Shown one piece after another: positions 1 through 6,900 of a stretch of 8,391 nt of DNA. The number at the start of each line of letters is the position of its first letter. Positions within the stretch are counted from its first letter, which is position 1. The translations under genes were made by a program, and so were the position numbers. The notes beneath the pieces are model-generated. The model worked only from the letters and a program-made list of their open reading frames with translations, did no database searches and was not told where the DNA came from. This DNA is from Burkholderiaceae bacterium (GTDB taxonomy: Bacteria; Pseudomonadota; Gammaproteobacteria; Burkholderiales; Burkholderiaceae_C): the NCBI GenBank assembly GCA_029864165.1, contig JAOTTZ010000054.1, positions 1 to 8,391 on the forward strand. Direction: 5' to 3'.

Positions 1-288
1 GGCGGTCAGCGGTATCAGCTCCAACACAAGCACCCGCACGACCATTCCCAGCGCGTACTGCGACAAGCCGTAGCTAGAGGCTGTGACCACTACGATGCGA
101 ATCAGCACCACACTGGCCAGCGCCGTCAGCACTGTGAACGACAACAGAATCGGCGCCGTGGCAGTGTAAACATGCTTGGCGATTGCCAAACGGTTCGCCG
201 GCGTGTAGGTCGATGGCGATAGCAACAGTACCAAGATCACCGCGCCAAAGTGAGCAACGCGCCACCAACCAAGAAACCACCTCGCCAT
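1..288 (-). CDS. MlaE-family ABC transporter permease, N-terminal part (cut by window edge)
   Basis: This minus-strand frame is open from the ATG at 288 to the left edge (96 codons) and continues outside the window. The product starts MARWFLGWWRVAHFGAVILV, then has a hydrophobic segment, TYTPANRLAIAKHVY, a second hydrophobic stretch (APILLSFTVLTALASVVLIR), and ends here with SSYGLSQYALGMVVRVLVLE followed by LIPLTA. This matches my memory of MlaE/YrbE-type permeases, which act with an ATPase and an MCE-domain protein to move lipid between the inner and outer membrane. The partners would lie to the left, outside the window. An in-frame ATG at 327 is an alternative start adding 13 residues; neither start has a strong ribosome binding site. 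The gene follows the tandem USP gene by 47 bp on the same strand, so co-transcription is likely. The family call is fairly secure; the substrate is not known. Confidence 0.72.
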   Translation of the reverse strand, partial: MARWFLGWWRVAHFGAVILVLLLSPSTYTPANRLAIAKHVYTATAPILLSFTVLTALASVVLIRIVVVTASSYGLSQYALGMVVRVLVLELIPLTA

Positions 289-335
289 CGCCTGGCGGCC
301 ATCGTGCACACTCCGCACCGACACCATGGGCCAGA

Positions 336-1184
336 TCAATGCGACATCAGGACGGGAACGGTCATGTGCGCCAGCAGCGTCCGCGTCACCCCGCCCAGTA
401 TGAACTCGGACAATCGCGAGTGCCCGTAGGCGCCCGAGACAATGACGTCGGCGCCCAGGTCAGCGGCGTTCGACAAGATCGCGTTGCCCACGTCGATATC
501 GGTCACCTCCAGCCTAGGCTGCGAAGCTATGCCGTGTCGAGCCAGCCACTCTCGCAAAGCGCTCAGCCGTTGCTGGGCGGGGTGCTGCCCAGCGTGATCG
601 CCAATAGCCTTGAAGCAAACCACGCTGACCTTGCGCGCCTTATGCAACAACGGCAATGCGTCGCAAAGTGCACGCACCGATTCTCGCTTGTCGCTCCAAG
701 CGACGAGCACATGGCCACCCAATGCCTTGAACTCACCGGCATACGGGACGATCAAGACCGGTCTGCCCACACGCAACAACACTTGCTGCGGAAAGTCGGC
801 CGAGAGTATAGGCGTCGTCGCATGGTGGTCGGTCTGTCCGACGACGACCAAGTCGCTGCAACGGCCATGCGCGACGATAGCGCCTATCGAGTCGTCTTCC
901 TCGATGCGTCCTTCGCAGGACTTAACGCCACAAGCCTTAGCATGCTCCACAAACCTATCGACCGCTGCTCGCGCTCGCTGCGAAAAGCCGGCGCGCGCGG
1001 CCTGGACGTGTTCGGGCGAGCCACTCAGGCCTGCGCCCGCTTCAACAGGCAGATGAACCAGCCCCGTCGGTGCCAGACCGAGCAGGTGGCTCTCGTACTC
1101 CAACGCCATACGCGCCGACAACTCGACTCGCGCCTCGCAGCGCGGCAGCCCATCCAGCTGGACAAGTATGGTTTTGTAGCTCAT
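336..1184 (-). CDS. Tandem-domain universal stress protein (UspA family)
   Basis: The 282-residue product has two Usp domains. Domain 1 (about residues 1-148) begins MSYKTILVQLDG, the usual first beta strand. Domain 2 (about 156-282) begins HVLVAWSDKRESVRAL and ends GAYGHSRLSEFILGGVTRTL followed by LAHMTVPVLMSH. The domain-2 nucleotide motif reads G251-x2-G254-x9-G264-G265, so the usual Ser/Thr after the last Gly is Gly, with Thr at 267. Domain 1 lacks the motif (VVVGQTDHHATTP in its place). USPs are cytoplasmic proteins tied to survival under stress; many bind ATP, and here binding is possible only in domain 2. I chose the ATG at 1184 because AAGAGG lies 5 nt upstream (1190-1195). A GTG at 1214 would add ten unconvincing residues. 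The gene is divergent from the TraR/DksA gene and upstream of an MlaE-like permease. Confidence 0.9.
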   Translation of the reverse strand: MSYKTILVQLDGLPRCEARVELSARMALEYESHLLGLAPTGLVHLPVEAGAGLSGSPEHVQAARAGFSQRARAAVDRFVEHAKACGVKSCEGRIEEDDSIGAIVAHGRCSDLVVVGQTDHHATTPILSADFPQQVLLRVGRPVLIVPYAGEFKALGGHVLVAWSDKRESVRALCDALPLLHKARKVSVVCFKAIGDHAGQHPAQQRLSALREWLARHGIASQPRLEVTDIDVGNAILSNAADLGADVIVSGAYGHSRLSEFILGGVTRTLLAHMTVPVLMSH

Positions 1185-1331
1185 TTGCGCCTCTTGGTGC
1201 CAGATTGCAGGCACCCGGGAATCATAGATGGGTACGCTAATGGGTTCAGGCCGAAACGCTGCCGCCTAACCAGCACAACGCCATCCCGGCTGTTCGGTCT
1301 TACCATACACGCTATTGTCAGACCTGTGAAC

Positions 1332-1355
1332 GGGTCGCATAGTGGGTCGCATAGT
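1332..1355. repeat. Two-copy 12-bp perfect tandem repeat
   Basis: The unit GGGTCGCATAGT occurs at 1332-1343 and again at 1344-1355 without mismatch, followed by GG. It lies in the 249-bp spacer between the divergent USP and TraR/DksA genes, 17 bp from the FNR-like box. On the minus strand each copy carries TATGCG, a poor -10-like hexamer. It may be a regulatory duplication or simple replication slippage; the sequence does not say which. Confidence 0.7.
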
Positions 1356-1372
1356 GGCAGTTTGTGATTGAA

Positions 1373-1386
1373 TTGATATCAGTCAA
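1373..1386. promoter_or_regulatory. FNR/ANR-type binding site (putative)
   Basis: TTGATATCAGTCAA fits the FNR/CRP-family consensus TTGAT-N4-ATCAA with one change (G for A at the first base of the right half), a variant commonly accepted for ANR-type regulators. The centre is at 1379.5, in the spacer between two divergent genes, so it could serve either one. For the plus-strand gene, a class-II position (-41.5) would put transcription start near 1421, leaving only about 13 nt before the start codon. For the minus-strand USP gene it would put the start near 1338, with a leader of about 150 nt. No strong -10 element decides between them. A role in oxygen or redox control is inferred from the motif alone. 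Confidence 0.5.
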
Positions 1387-1420
1387 GCTTGCAGGCATGC
1401 AAACATGCGACCCTAACCGA

Positions 1421-1426
1421 AAGGAG
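1421..1426 (+). promoter_or_regulatory. Ribosome binding site of the TraR/DksA-like gene
   Basis: AAGGAG, 7 nt before the ATG at 1434, is the best Shine-Dalgarno sequence seen in the window. It fixes the start of this gene against the longer in-frame alternative at 1389. Confidence 0.75.
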
Positions 1427-1433
1427 ACTGTTC

Positions 1434-1829
1434 ATGACCACCCATCTCACTTCCGAGCAGCTTGCCCAGGTCGAAACAGCACTGGTTCAACGCCAGCGCG
1501 AGTTGGAGCGGCAGATTTCACAGCATCTCGAAGGCGATTCGCGCCCCGAACACGCCCGTAATGTGCTGCTGCAAGACGGCGACGACGCACCAGCGCGTGA
1601 CGCTGACCGCGAAGTAGATCTCGCCCGCAGCGACCATGACATCAACGAGTTGGGTTCAGTCAACGCAGCGCTCAAGCGCCTGCCCACCCCACAGTATGGC
1701 CTGTGCAGCAATTGCGGGTCCGACATTCCAGTCGATCGTTTGCTGAGCAACCCTCAAGCGCTGCGTTGTGTGACTTGCCAGTCGGCACACGAAGCCAAAC
1801 GCGGCCCGGCCCACCACCCGACGCTTTGA
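1434..1829 (+). CDS. TraR/DksA-family C4 zinc-finger protein
   Basis: The 131-residue product has an N-terminal helical region (about 6-90) rich in Glu, Gln, Arg and Leu, with an acidic turn near residues 48-62 (DGDDAPARDADREVD) where DksA-like proteins carry the coiled-coil tip. A C4 zinc finger follows: C91-S-N-C94 and C112-V-T-C115. Proteins of this family enter the secondary channel of RNA polymerase and alter initiation, often together with ppGpp. At 131 residues it is shorter than E. coli DksA (151), so it is better called a DksA/TraR-like protein than DksA itself. Whether it responds to ppGpp is unknown. The start at 1434 is supported by a strong AAGGAG at 1421-1426 with 7-nt spacing; the longer frame from 1389 has no such support. 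A peptidase gene follows after 12 bp, so the two are probably co-transcribed. Confidence 0.9.
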   Translation: MTTHLTSEQLAQVETALVQRQRELERQISQHLEGDSRPEHARNVLLQDGDDAPARDADREVDLARSDHDINELGSVNAALKRLPTPQYGLCSNCGSDIPVDRLLSNPQALRCVTCQSAHEAKRGPAHHPTL

Positions 1830-1841
1830 CAGGCTCAACTC

Positions 1842-2438
1842 ATGTCGAACTTCCCACCCCTACGGCCAGCTCTCTTTCCTTTGCCCCGAGAGGATTCTTC
1901 TGGGCGTAGTATCTCGCGCCGCAGCTTGGTGACTGCGCTTGCCGTTGCTGCACCTTTCATCGCCACGCCGCGCCGGACGTGGGCCCTGCCCTCAGCCACC
2001 CGTGCGCTGCGCTTGAGCCATCTTCACACCGGCGAGCAACTGACCGTCGAGTATTTCAGCGGCGGCGCTTATGTGCCGGACGCCATGAGCGCGATCAATC
2101 GACTGCTGCGCGACTTCCGCACCGGCGAGGTTTTTACCATCGACGCGCAACTGCTCGACTTGCTGGCCGGGCTGGCCGAGTTGACTGGGACCACGCAGCC
2201 CTATCAAGTCATCTCCGGCTACCGTTCCCCAAGCACCAACCAAACGCTGCGCAAACGTAGCAAAGGCGTTGCTGTCGGCAGCTTGCACTTGAAAGGCCGG
2301 GCGATAGACATCCGGCTCGCCGACGTCGCGCTCGACAGACTGCGTGAGGCTGCATGTACGCTGCGCTGTGGCGGCGTAGGTTACTACCCGGGTAGCGATT
2401 TTGTTCACGTCGATACCGGACGGGTGCGCACCTGGTAG
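1842..2438 (+). CDS. Tat-exported M15-type (DUF882, MepK/YcbK-like) peptidoglycan peptidase
   Basis: The 198-residue product has a long polar N-region, then a twin-arginine motif S25-R-R-S-L-V30, a hydrophobic stretch (TALAVAAPFIA) and a likely cleavage site near TWA48. The mature part starts with LRLSHLHTGEQLTVEYFSGG, typical of DUF882. The metallopeptidase signature is complete: H149-L-K-G-R-A-I-D156 and F-V-H189-V-D supply the three zinc ligands (H149, D156, H189), and SGYRSPSTN (125-133) is the conserved loop before them. E. coli MepK (YcbK), of this family, is a periplasmic endopeptidase that cleaves meso-DAP–meso-DAP (3-3) cross-links; activity here is inferred by family. An L,D-transpeptidase gene of the kind that makes such links lies 2.5 kb away. 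The gene follows the TraR/DksA gene by 12 bp, with a weak AGG as its only ribosome-binding signal, which suggests translational coupling. Its end faces the antiporter gene across 5 bp. Confidence 0.9.
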   Translation: MSNFPPLRPALFPLPREDSSGRSISRRSLVTALAVAAPFIATPRRTWALPSATRALRLSHLHTGEQLTVEYFSGGAYVPDAMSAINRLLRDFRTGEVFTIDAQLLDLLAGLAELTGTTQPYQVISGYRSPSTNQTLRKRSKGVAVGSLHLKGRAIDIRLADVALDRLREAACTLRCGGVGYYPGSDFVHVDTGRVRTW

Positions 2439-2443
2439 CAGTC

Positions 2444-4204
2444 TCAGTGCTCGGTGGCCTTTTGTGGGCCCATCATCGAGCTGACGTGCAGATCCCGCTC
2501 ATCCTCAACGACACGAGCCACGTCGGCATCGGGGCGCCCCAGCGCTTGCAAAACATGGGCCGACAACTGGAGTCCGGCCTCCAACGTCTCCCGGATCACT
2601 GCGGTCGCCCCGGCATTCATCAGTGCTGCCGCGTGGCGCTCGTCTCTTGACCGGGCATACACCGGCAAGCTCGGGTACTCGCGCCGAACAGTTCTTACCG
2701 CGTTCAGCGCCGACGCTGGCTGGTCGATGGTCAGTATTACCGCTACCGCGCGCCCCGCATGCAACTTGCGCAGCGTTTGCGGCCGCGCGGCGTTGCCGAA
2801 ATAGACCGGCGTGCCGGCCTCGTGCAACGTAGACACGACGTGAGCGTCCTGCTCCAATGCAACAAAACTCAAACCTTGGCGCATCAACACTTCAGCAACG
2901 GTCTGCCCGACACGGCCAAACCCGGCGATCAACACATGTCCTGCCAGAGACTCGGGTAAATCGTTGGCCGGATTCAGGATCTTGGCCGCACGAGTCGAGT
3001 CAATGCGGTCTCCCAGTGCGGTACCCCAACGTGCCATCAACGGCGCCGCAAACAAACTGAAACCTACCACCAACAGCATGAACTGCGACAAGGACGGGGG
3101 CAACACGTTGGCCGCAGCGGCGCCACCCAGCACGATGAATGCAAACTCGCCACCCTGACTCAACAGGAGACCGCCCTCCAGCGCGCGCCCCCACGATAGA
3201 CCACCAACTCGAAAAACGGCAAACGCCACCGCTGTCTTGATCGCGATCAGCCCCAAAAGTGATAGGGGAATCCAGTAGGGGTTGGCTGCTATCTCGCGCA
3301 CGTCCACACCCATACCCACCGACATAAAGAATAAGCCCATGAGCAAGCCCTTGAAGGGCTCTATGGTCACCTCGACCTCATGCCGGAACTCGGTTTCTGC
3401 CAGCAGCAAACCGGCCAGGAAAGCGCCCAAGGCCATTGAAAGTCCGGCGGCTGCTGTGAGCCCCGCAATGCTCAAGGTGGCGAGCAAAGTGAGTGCCATG
3501 AACACATCGGGCTGATGCTGCTGAACAAGGGTACGAAACAACGGCCGGATGACGCGACGGCCCAGCAGAAAAATCAGCGACACGGCGGCCACGGACTTCA
3601 ACAGGCTCAAACCCAGCAGCACGCCTAAGCTTTCTGATCTGCCGGTGGCGAGTAAGCCGATGAGGACGAGCAGCGGCACCACGGCAAGGTCCTGGAGCAT
3701 CAGCACTGAGAACGTCGCTTGCCCCATGGGACTCGCAAGCGCCCCCCGCTGCGCCAGCAACTGCACGACGACCGCCGTCGACGACAGCGACAACACCAGA
3801 CCCAGAATCACGGCGACCTGCCATTCGTTGCCAAAGGCAAACGCAATAGCGCCGATGACGACGGCGCTCAACCCTACCTGCGCAGAACCGGCGCCGAAAA
3901 CCCAGCGCCGCAATAGCCATAGCCGTGCGGCCGACAGCTCCAAGCCGATCATGAACATCAAAAAAAGCACGCCCAAGTGGGCGAGGCCAGCGACCTCTTG
4001 CTGGCGCGTGAAGGTCAGATACCCGAGCCATGGCCAACGGTCCACCCACAACGCCAGCCCGAACGGGCCGACCAGCACACCCGCCCCCAGAAACCCCAAC
4101 ACCTGGTTGATGCGCAAGCGTTGCAGCAAAGGAATCAGTACGCCCGCCAGTGCCAAAAAAAGCACCGCCTCTGGCAAGAACCCCAAACCGTGCTGGCTTT
4201 CCAT
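2444..4204 (-). CDS. CPA2-family cation/proton antiporter with RCK (TrkA-N) domain, KefB/KefC-like
   Basis: The 586-residue product has a membrane part of about 12 hydrophobic segments (residues 10-395) and a cytoplasmic Rossmann RCK_N domain (about 422-545). Membrane landmarks are FLGAGVLVGPFGL (38-50), MFMIGLELS (83-91), LSLSSTAVV (138-146), the core LQDLAVVPLL with D172, and LLSQGGEFAF (347-356). The RCK domain has the dinucleotide motif G428-F-G-R-V-G433 and an acidic residue, E451, at the end of the second strand. Such proteins exchange potassium (or sodium) for protons; E. coli KefB/KefC are gated by glutathione adducts. Glutathione gating here is unproven, and no KefF/KefG-like accessory gene is next to it. 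The ATG at 4204 has no clear ribosome binding site, but the next Met is residue 83, inside the membrane domain. A USP gene lies 130 bp upstream on the same strand. Confidence 0.9.
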   Translation of the reverse strand: MESQHGLGFLPEAVLFLALAGVLIPLLQRLRINQVLGFLGAGVLVGPFGLALWVDRWPWLGYLTFTRQQEVAGLAHLGVLFLMFMIGLELSAARLWLLRRWVFGAGSAQVGLSAVVIGAIAFAFGNEWQVAVILGLVLSLSSTAVVVQLLAQRGALASPMGQATFSVLMLQDLAVVPLLVLIGLLATGRSESLGVLLGLSLLKSVAAVSLIFLLGRRVIRPLFRTLVQQHQPDVFMALTLLATLSIAGLTAAAGLSMALGAFLAGLLLAETEFRHEVEVTIEPFKGLLMGLFFMSVGMGVDVREIAANPYWIPLSLLGLIAIKTAVAFAVFRVGGLSWGRALEGGLLLSQGGEFAFIVLGGAAAANVLPPSLSQFMLLVVGFSLFAAPLMARWGTALGDRIDSTRAAKILNPANDLPESLAGHVLIAGFGRVGQTVAEVLMRQGLSFVALEQDAHVVSTLHEAGTPVYFGNAARPQTLRKLHAGRAVAVILTIDQPASALNAVRTVRREYPSLPVYARSRDERHAAALMNAGATAVIRETLEAGLQLSAHVLQALGRPDADVARVVEDERDLHVSSMMGPQKATEH

Positions 4205-4334
4205 GTTCAGTGTCTCGACACGCTCAGCGCAACGCGTTGGGATCGATCGTCAAACCAGATCGTTAAACCAAGAGGCTCGCCGAATGCTAAACCAACGTGC
4301 CTTGAACCGCTGGCTTCCAACGTGCCGCCGGCCG
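4205..4334. other. 130-bp spacer between USP and antiporter genes
   Basis: No coding frame was recognised here. A short inverted repeat, GTGTC-TC-GACAC, sits at 4210-4221 just before the antiporter start, where it could occlude translation initiation. The word AAACCA recurs three times (4252, 4264 and 4284 approximately). On the minus strand TTGACG (4253-4248) resembles a -35 box, but no good -10 follows. The spacer length leaves room for a separate antiporter promoter. Confidence 0.4.
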
Positions 4335-4760
4335 CTACTTGACCAGCGTAACGGGTACGTGGGCCAGATGCACGACTCTTTGCGACACCGATCCAAGCAC
4401 CAGCCCCAACACAGTACCCATACCGCGTGTGCCCATCACGATGGCGTCACAGCCGTGCTCAGTCGCGTAAGCAGTGATTTCCTGCGCCGCAACGCCGATG
4501 GCCACATACGGTATACACGCCACGCCAGACTCTTGCGCAAGCGTCTGTGCTTGCACCAAGACTTCAGCGCCTCGATTTCGCAATTCGCTCTCTATCATGT
4601 CCGGGGACACCAGCTTGTCCGGCCATACAGTCACGACAGGCTGCTGCACGTTGAGCACATGCACCTGTGTGTCAGCCCGGTTGCGCAGTTCCTGTAGCAC
4701 ATGCGATAGGGCACGCAGCGCGCAGGCAGATCCATCGATAGGTACCAACACAGTGTTCAT
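4335..4760 (-). CDS. Single-domain universal stress protein (UspA family, ATP-binding type)
   Basis: The 141-residue product is the standard length for a one-domain USP. It starts MNTVLVPIDGS, with D9 at the usual nucleotide-contact position, and ends with the intact motif G110-T-R-G113-x9-G123-S124, then VSQRVVHLAHVPVTLVK. The full G-2x-G-9x-G-(S/T) motif predicts the ATP-binding subclass, unlike the degenerate tandem USP at 336-1184. The role is stress survival in the cytoplasm; no specific partner is evident. The start at 4760 is supported by GGAG at 4772-4769 with 8-nt spacing. It lies between the L,D-transpeptidase and antiporter genes on the same strand, separated from them by 165 and 130 bp. 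Those gaps are long enough for separate promoters, so a single operon is not established. Confidence 0.93.
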   Translation of the reverse strand: MNTVLVPIDGSACALRALSHVLQELRNRADTQVHVLNVQQPVVTVWPDKLVSPDMIESELRNRGAEVLVQAQTLAQESGVACIPYVAIGVAAQEITAYATEHGCDAIVMGTRGMGTVLGLVLGSVSQRVVHLAHVPVTLVK

Positions 4761-4909
4761 GGTTTCATCTCCGTTGTATGCCTCAAAGCGTAAGTGACGT
4801 TTGCAACACCGCCTCCCCCGGGAATGAGCGTAGCACGCTGTCGTCGATCATAGGAGACCTTGCCACACCCATCCACCACCGGTGGCCCTACCTGGTGCGG
4901 CTACACAGC

Positions 4910-4935
4910 GCAGCGTTGAGCAAGCTCAACGCTGC
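4910..4935 (-). terminator. Perfect 12-bp inverted repeat across the L,D-transpeptidase stop codon
   Basis: GCAGCGTTGAGC and GCTCAACGCTGC are perfect inverse complements separated by AA, so RNA from either strand could form an 11-bp stem with a 4-nt loop. It spans the TGA at 4928-4926 of the transpeptidase gene. No T-rich tract follows on the minus strand, so it is not a canonical intrinsic terminator. It may be an attenuating or mRNA-stabilising hairpin that ends or limits read-through into the USP gene 150 bp downstream. Confidence 0.45.
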
Positions 4936-6890
4936 GGCATGGGGCGCCCCGTCTCGCCGTTGCTCACTCGGCCGCGATCAAGCCCGAGCCGGGCGGCAAG
5001 TTTCTTATCGTGGCCGTAGATGTCCTCGGCAAAGTGGATCGTGCCGTCACTGGGCATGACTGCCGCGGTGACATAAAACAGAATCACTTGAATAGGCCGA
5101 ATCAACTGCACTTGCAAGGACTTGTCCCCCGACATTGCGGCAACAATCCGTTCTCGCGTCCACTGCGGCTGGTCTTTGAGCACCCACTCCGCGAGCGCCA
5201 CCGGATCCTCCAATCGCACACAGCCGTGGCTGAAGTCGCGGCGAGTCCGGCTGAACAGCTCCGGTTCAGGCGTACCGTGCATGTACACGTTGTTGTCGTT
5301 TGGAAAGACAAACTTGACCAGTCCCAGCGCATTGCGCGGCCCGGGGCGCTGCCGCACCCGCAGCAGGCCTTGCTTGAGCCGTTCCAGATTGTTTTCAGTG
5401 GCAGCCACAGGGTGCGCCGTGTCGCTCCATCCGCGCACTATCTCCATGTCCTGCTCACCGAGATGATGTGGGTTCTGCGCCAGGGCAGGAAGAACCTCGT
5501 CCCGCAGTATCGACCGCGGAACGTTCCAGTACGGCCTGAAGATAAGGTAGCGCATTTCATCGATGAACACCGGTGTTCGCGTGTTGAGGGCGTGTCCAAC
5601 GATGATGCGCATGTCCACCAGCGGCACCGCACCCGAGGACACCGAATCCAACGCCCAAAGCCTGAACATCGGTATGTTGACCGCAACCAAGGGTCGCTTG
5701 CCCAACTCGGGCAACCATCGCAGCCGCTCCAACGCGAGTTCGATTTGCCGCACGCGCACAGCCAACGACACCGCCAGCGCGGTTTGTGTGCGTTTGCCAA
5801 TGACACCGTCGGCCACCAACCCGTGCCGCAGTTGAAAGCGCTGTACCGCAGCGACGATGGCCCCAGCGTAGACATCCGAACCGGCAGGCGCAAGAGCGTC
5901 AGCCGGCAAATCGCCCAAGGCCAGCAGCCAGCGCTGCAGCGCACCCAATCCAGCGTAACGCGATCCGGGACGCACGGTCGCAAAACGAGGTGGCAAAGCC
6001 ACGAGGCTCTGGTCGGCAGCCAGCAACCGGTAGCGGGCCAATTGGGCGCGCATGCTCCGATACTGTGCCAGCGGGGGCGTCAACTCAACACCCATCTCCT
6101 TGACCCGCTGCGCGGTCAGCGCGGCGCGCAACAGGCCCGCGATGTCGACTTCATCCGCGCTCGCCCGAACACGAAACCCCAGCACGCGCGGATCGACACG
6201 GCCAAAATGCAAGTGGCGTAAGTAGCGCATCGTGCTCAGACTCATAGCAATGTCGAAGTCGACAGCTTGGTGCTCGACCAGCGCGGTTGCCGCGAGCAAC
6301 TTCGTCGCCAGGGCAGTCAGCTCGGCCGCACGATAGTCCGCAGGCTGCAGACCTTCCGCCGCGGCGGCAGCCAACAGCTTTAACGCGTCGCGCGCGCCAG
6401 CGGTCGGCTTGCCTGCCGCGTCCAGCCACAGTGCAACGTAGTCCCCGGGCTGGTAGAGCCGGTTCAGGTTTTGCCTCTCTCGAAGCGTGGAAGCTTGGCC
6501 TGGAATGGCCTCGAGCATCTGGCGCTGCAAAGCGGCCGCAAAGCCAGGCAGAGGTGTTTGCAGCGACGAAACACTAGGGGCCTGTCTGACTGGGGGCGTC
6601 GAAACGAGCATCGGTTCAAGCGCGGACAGTTTGCGCCGGATTCGCGGCCCCATAGCGGATCCTCGGGCGCAAGAAGCCGGTGAAAAATGGACCGCTGCAA
6701 CCGATTTGCAGCCAACACCCCCCAAATCCGAGGGGCTGCTAGGCTCTTGAGCGGCACCCGGCTGCATCGGCACTACGGGCGTCGCGACGGCGGCGAAACA
6801 CCACGTGAAAACAACCATTTGAAAAAAGACACCTATCAAAGCACAGCTATGCCGCAAGAACCTTATCATCGGAGCCCAACACCCGTGCAT
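4926..6890 (-). CDS. L,D-transpeptidase, YcbB/LdtD-like
   Basis: The 654-residue product starts with a membrane/signal segment (about 9-37, FLRHSCALIGVFFQMVVFTW onward). A Pro/Ser-rich low-complexity stretch (about 40-110) follows, then a helical scaffold region (about 112-330). A PG_binding_1 domain spans about 338-372 (VAAVQRFQLRHGLVADGVIG, TQTAL), and a YkuD catalytic domain about 398-595. Catalytic residues are visible: H538 in VYMHGTPEPE and the signature S554-H-G-C557-V-R559, with Cys557 as the nucleophile. The C-terminal VILFYVTAAVMPSDGTIHFA and DIYGHD tail is typical of the YcbB group. These enzymes act in the periplasm and form 3-3 cross-links between meso-DAP residues, which bypasses penicillin-binding transpeptidases and most beta-lactams. 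The start at 6890 is supported by AAGGAG at 6906-6901 (10-nt spacing); Met8 has no such signal. It is divergent from the diguanylate cyclase gene. Confidence 0.93.
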   Translation of the reverse strand: MHGCWAPMIRFLRHSCALIGVFFQMVVFTWCFAAVATPVVPMQPGAAQEPSSPSDLGGVGCKSVAAVHFSPASCARGSAMGPRIRRKLSALEPMLVSTPPVRQAPSVSSLQTPLPGFAAALQRQMLEAIPGQASTLRERQNLNRLYQPGDYVALWLDAAGKPTAGARDALKLLAAAAAEGLQPADYRAAELTALATKLLAATALVEHQAVDFDIAMSLSTMRYLRHLHFGRVDPRVLGFRVRASADEVDIAGLLRAALTAQRVKEMGVELTPPLAQYRSMRAQLARYRLLAADQSLVALPPRFATVRPGSRYAGLGALQRWLLALGDLPADALAPAGSDVYAGAIVAAVQRFQLRHGLVADGVIGKRTQTALAVSLAVRVRQIELALERLRWLPELGKRPLVAVNIPMFRLWALDSVSSGAVPLVDMRIIVGHALNTRTPVFIDEMRYLIFRPYWNVPRSILRDEVLPALAQNPHHLGEQDMEIVRGWSDTAHPVAATENNLERLKQGLLRVRQRPGPRNALGLVKFVFPNDNNVYMHGTPEPELFSRTRRDFSHGCVRLEDPVALAEWVLKDQPQWTRERIVAAMSGDKSLQVQLIRPIQVILFYVTAAVMPSDGTIHFAEDIYGHDKKLAARLGLDRGRVSNGETGRPMPQR

Positions 6891-6900
6891 ATGTAATAAA

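Noticed and set aside
74..280. 68-residue minus-strand frame inside the permease gene
   Set aside because: The overlapping minus-strand frame starting at 288 gives hydrophobic MlaE-like sequence; this one is Cys/His/Gly-rich without pattern.
183..1367. 394-codon plus-strand open frame over the tandem USP gene
   Set aside because: Its product is rich in Arg, Gln, His and Ser with no domain pattern, whereas the opposite strand encodes a clear USP. It is a GC-rich shadow frame.
4238..4255. Possible second FNR-like or palindromic site (GATCGATC with flanking TTG...CAA)
   Set aside because: The spacing is 17 bp rather than 14, and the half-sites mismatch the consensus at several positions.
3549..4697. 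382-codon plus-strand open frame spanning the antiporter start and USP gene
   Set aside because: It is low-complexity Ser/Thr/Pro/Arg-rich sequence with no family resemblance, and it runs antisense to two well-supported genes.
5010..6221. 403-codon plus-strand open frame antisense to the L,D-transpeptidase gene
   Set aside because: The Arg/Gln/His-rich product has no recognisable domain, and the minus strand has full catalytic motifs.
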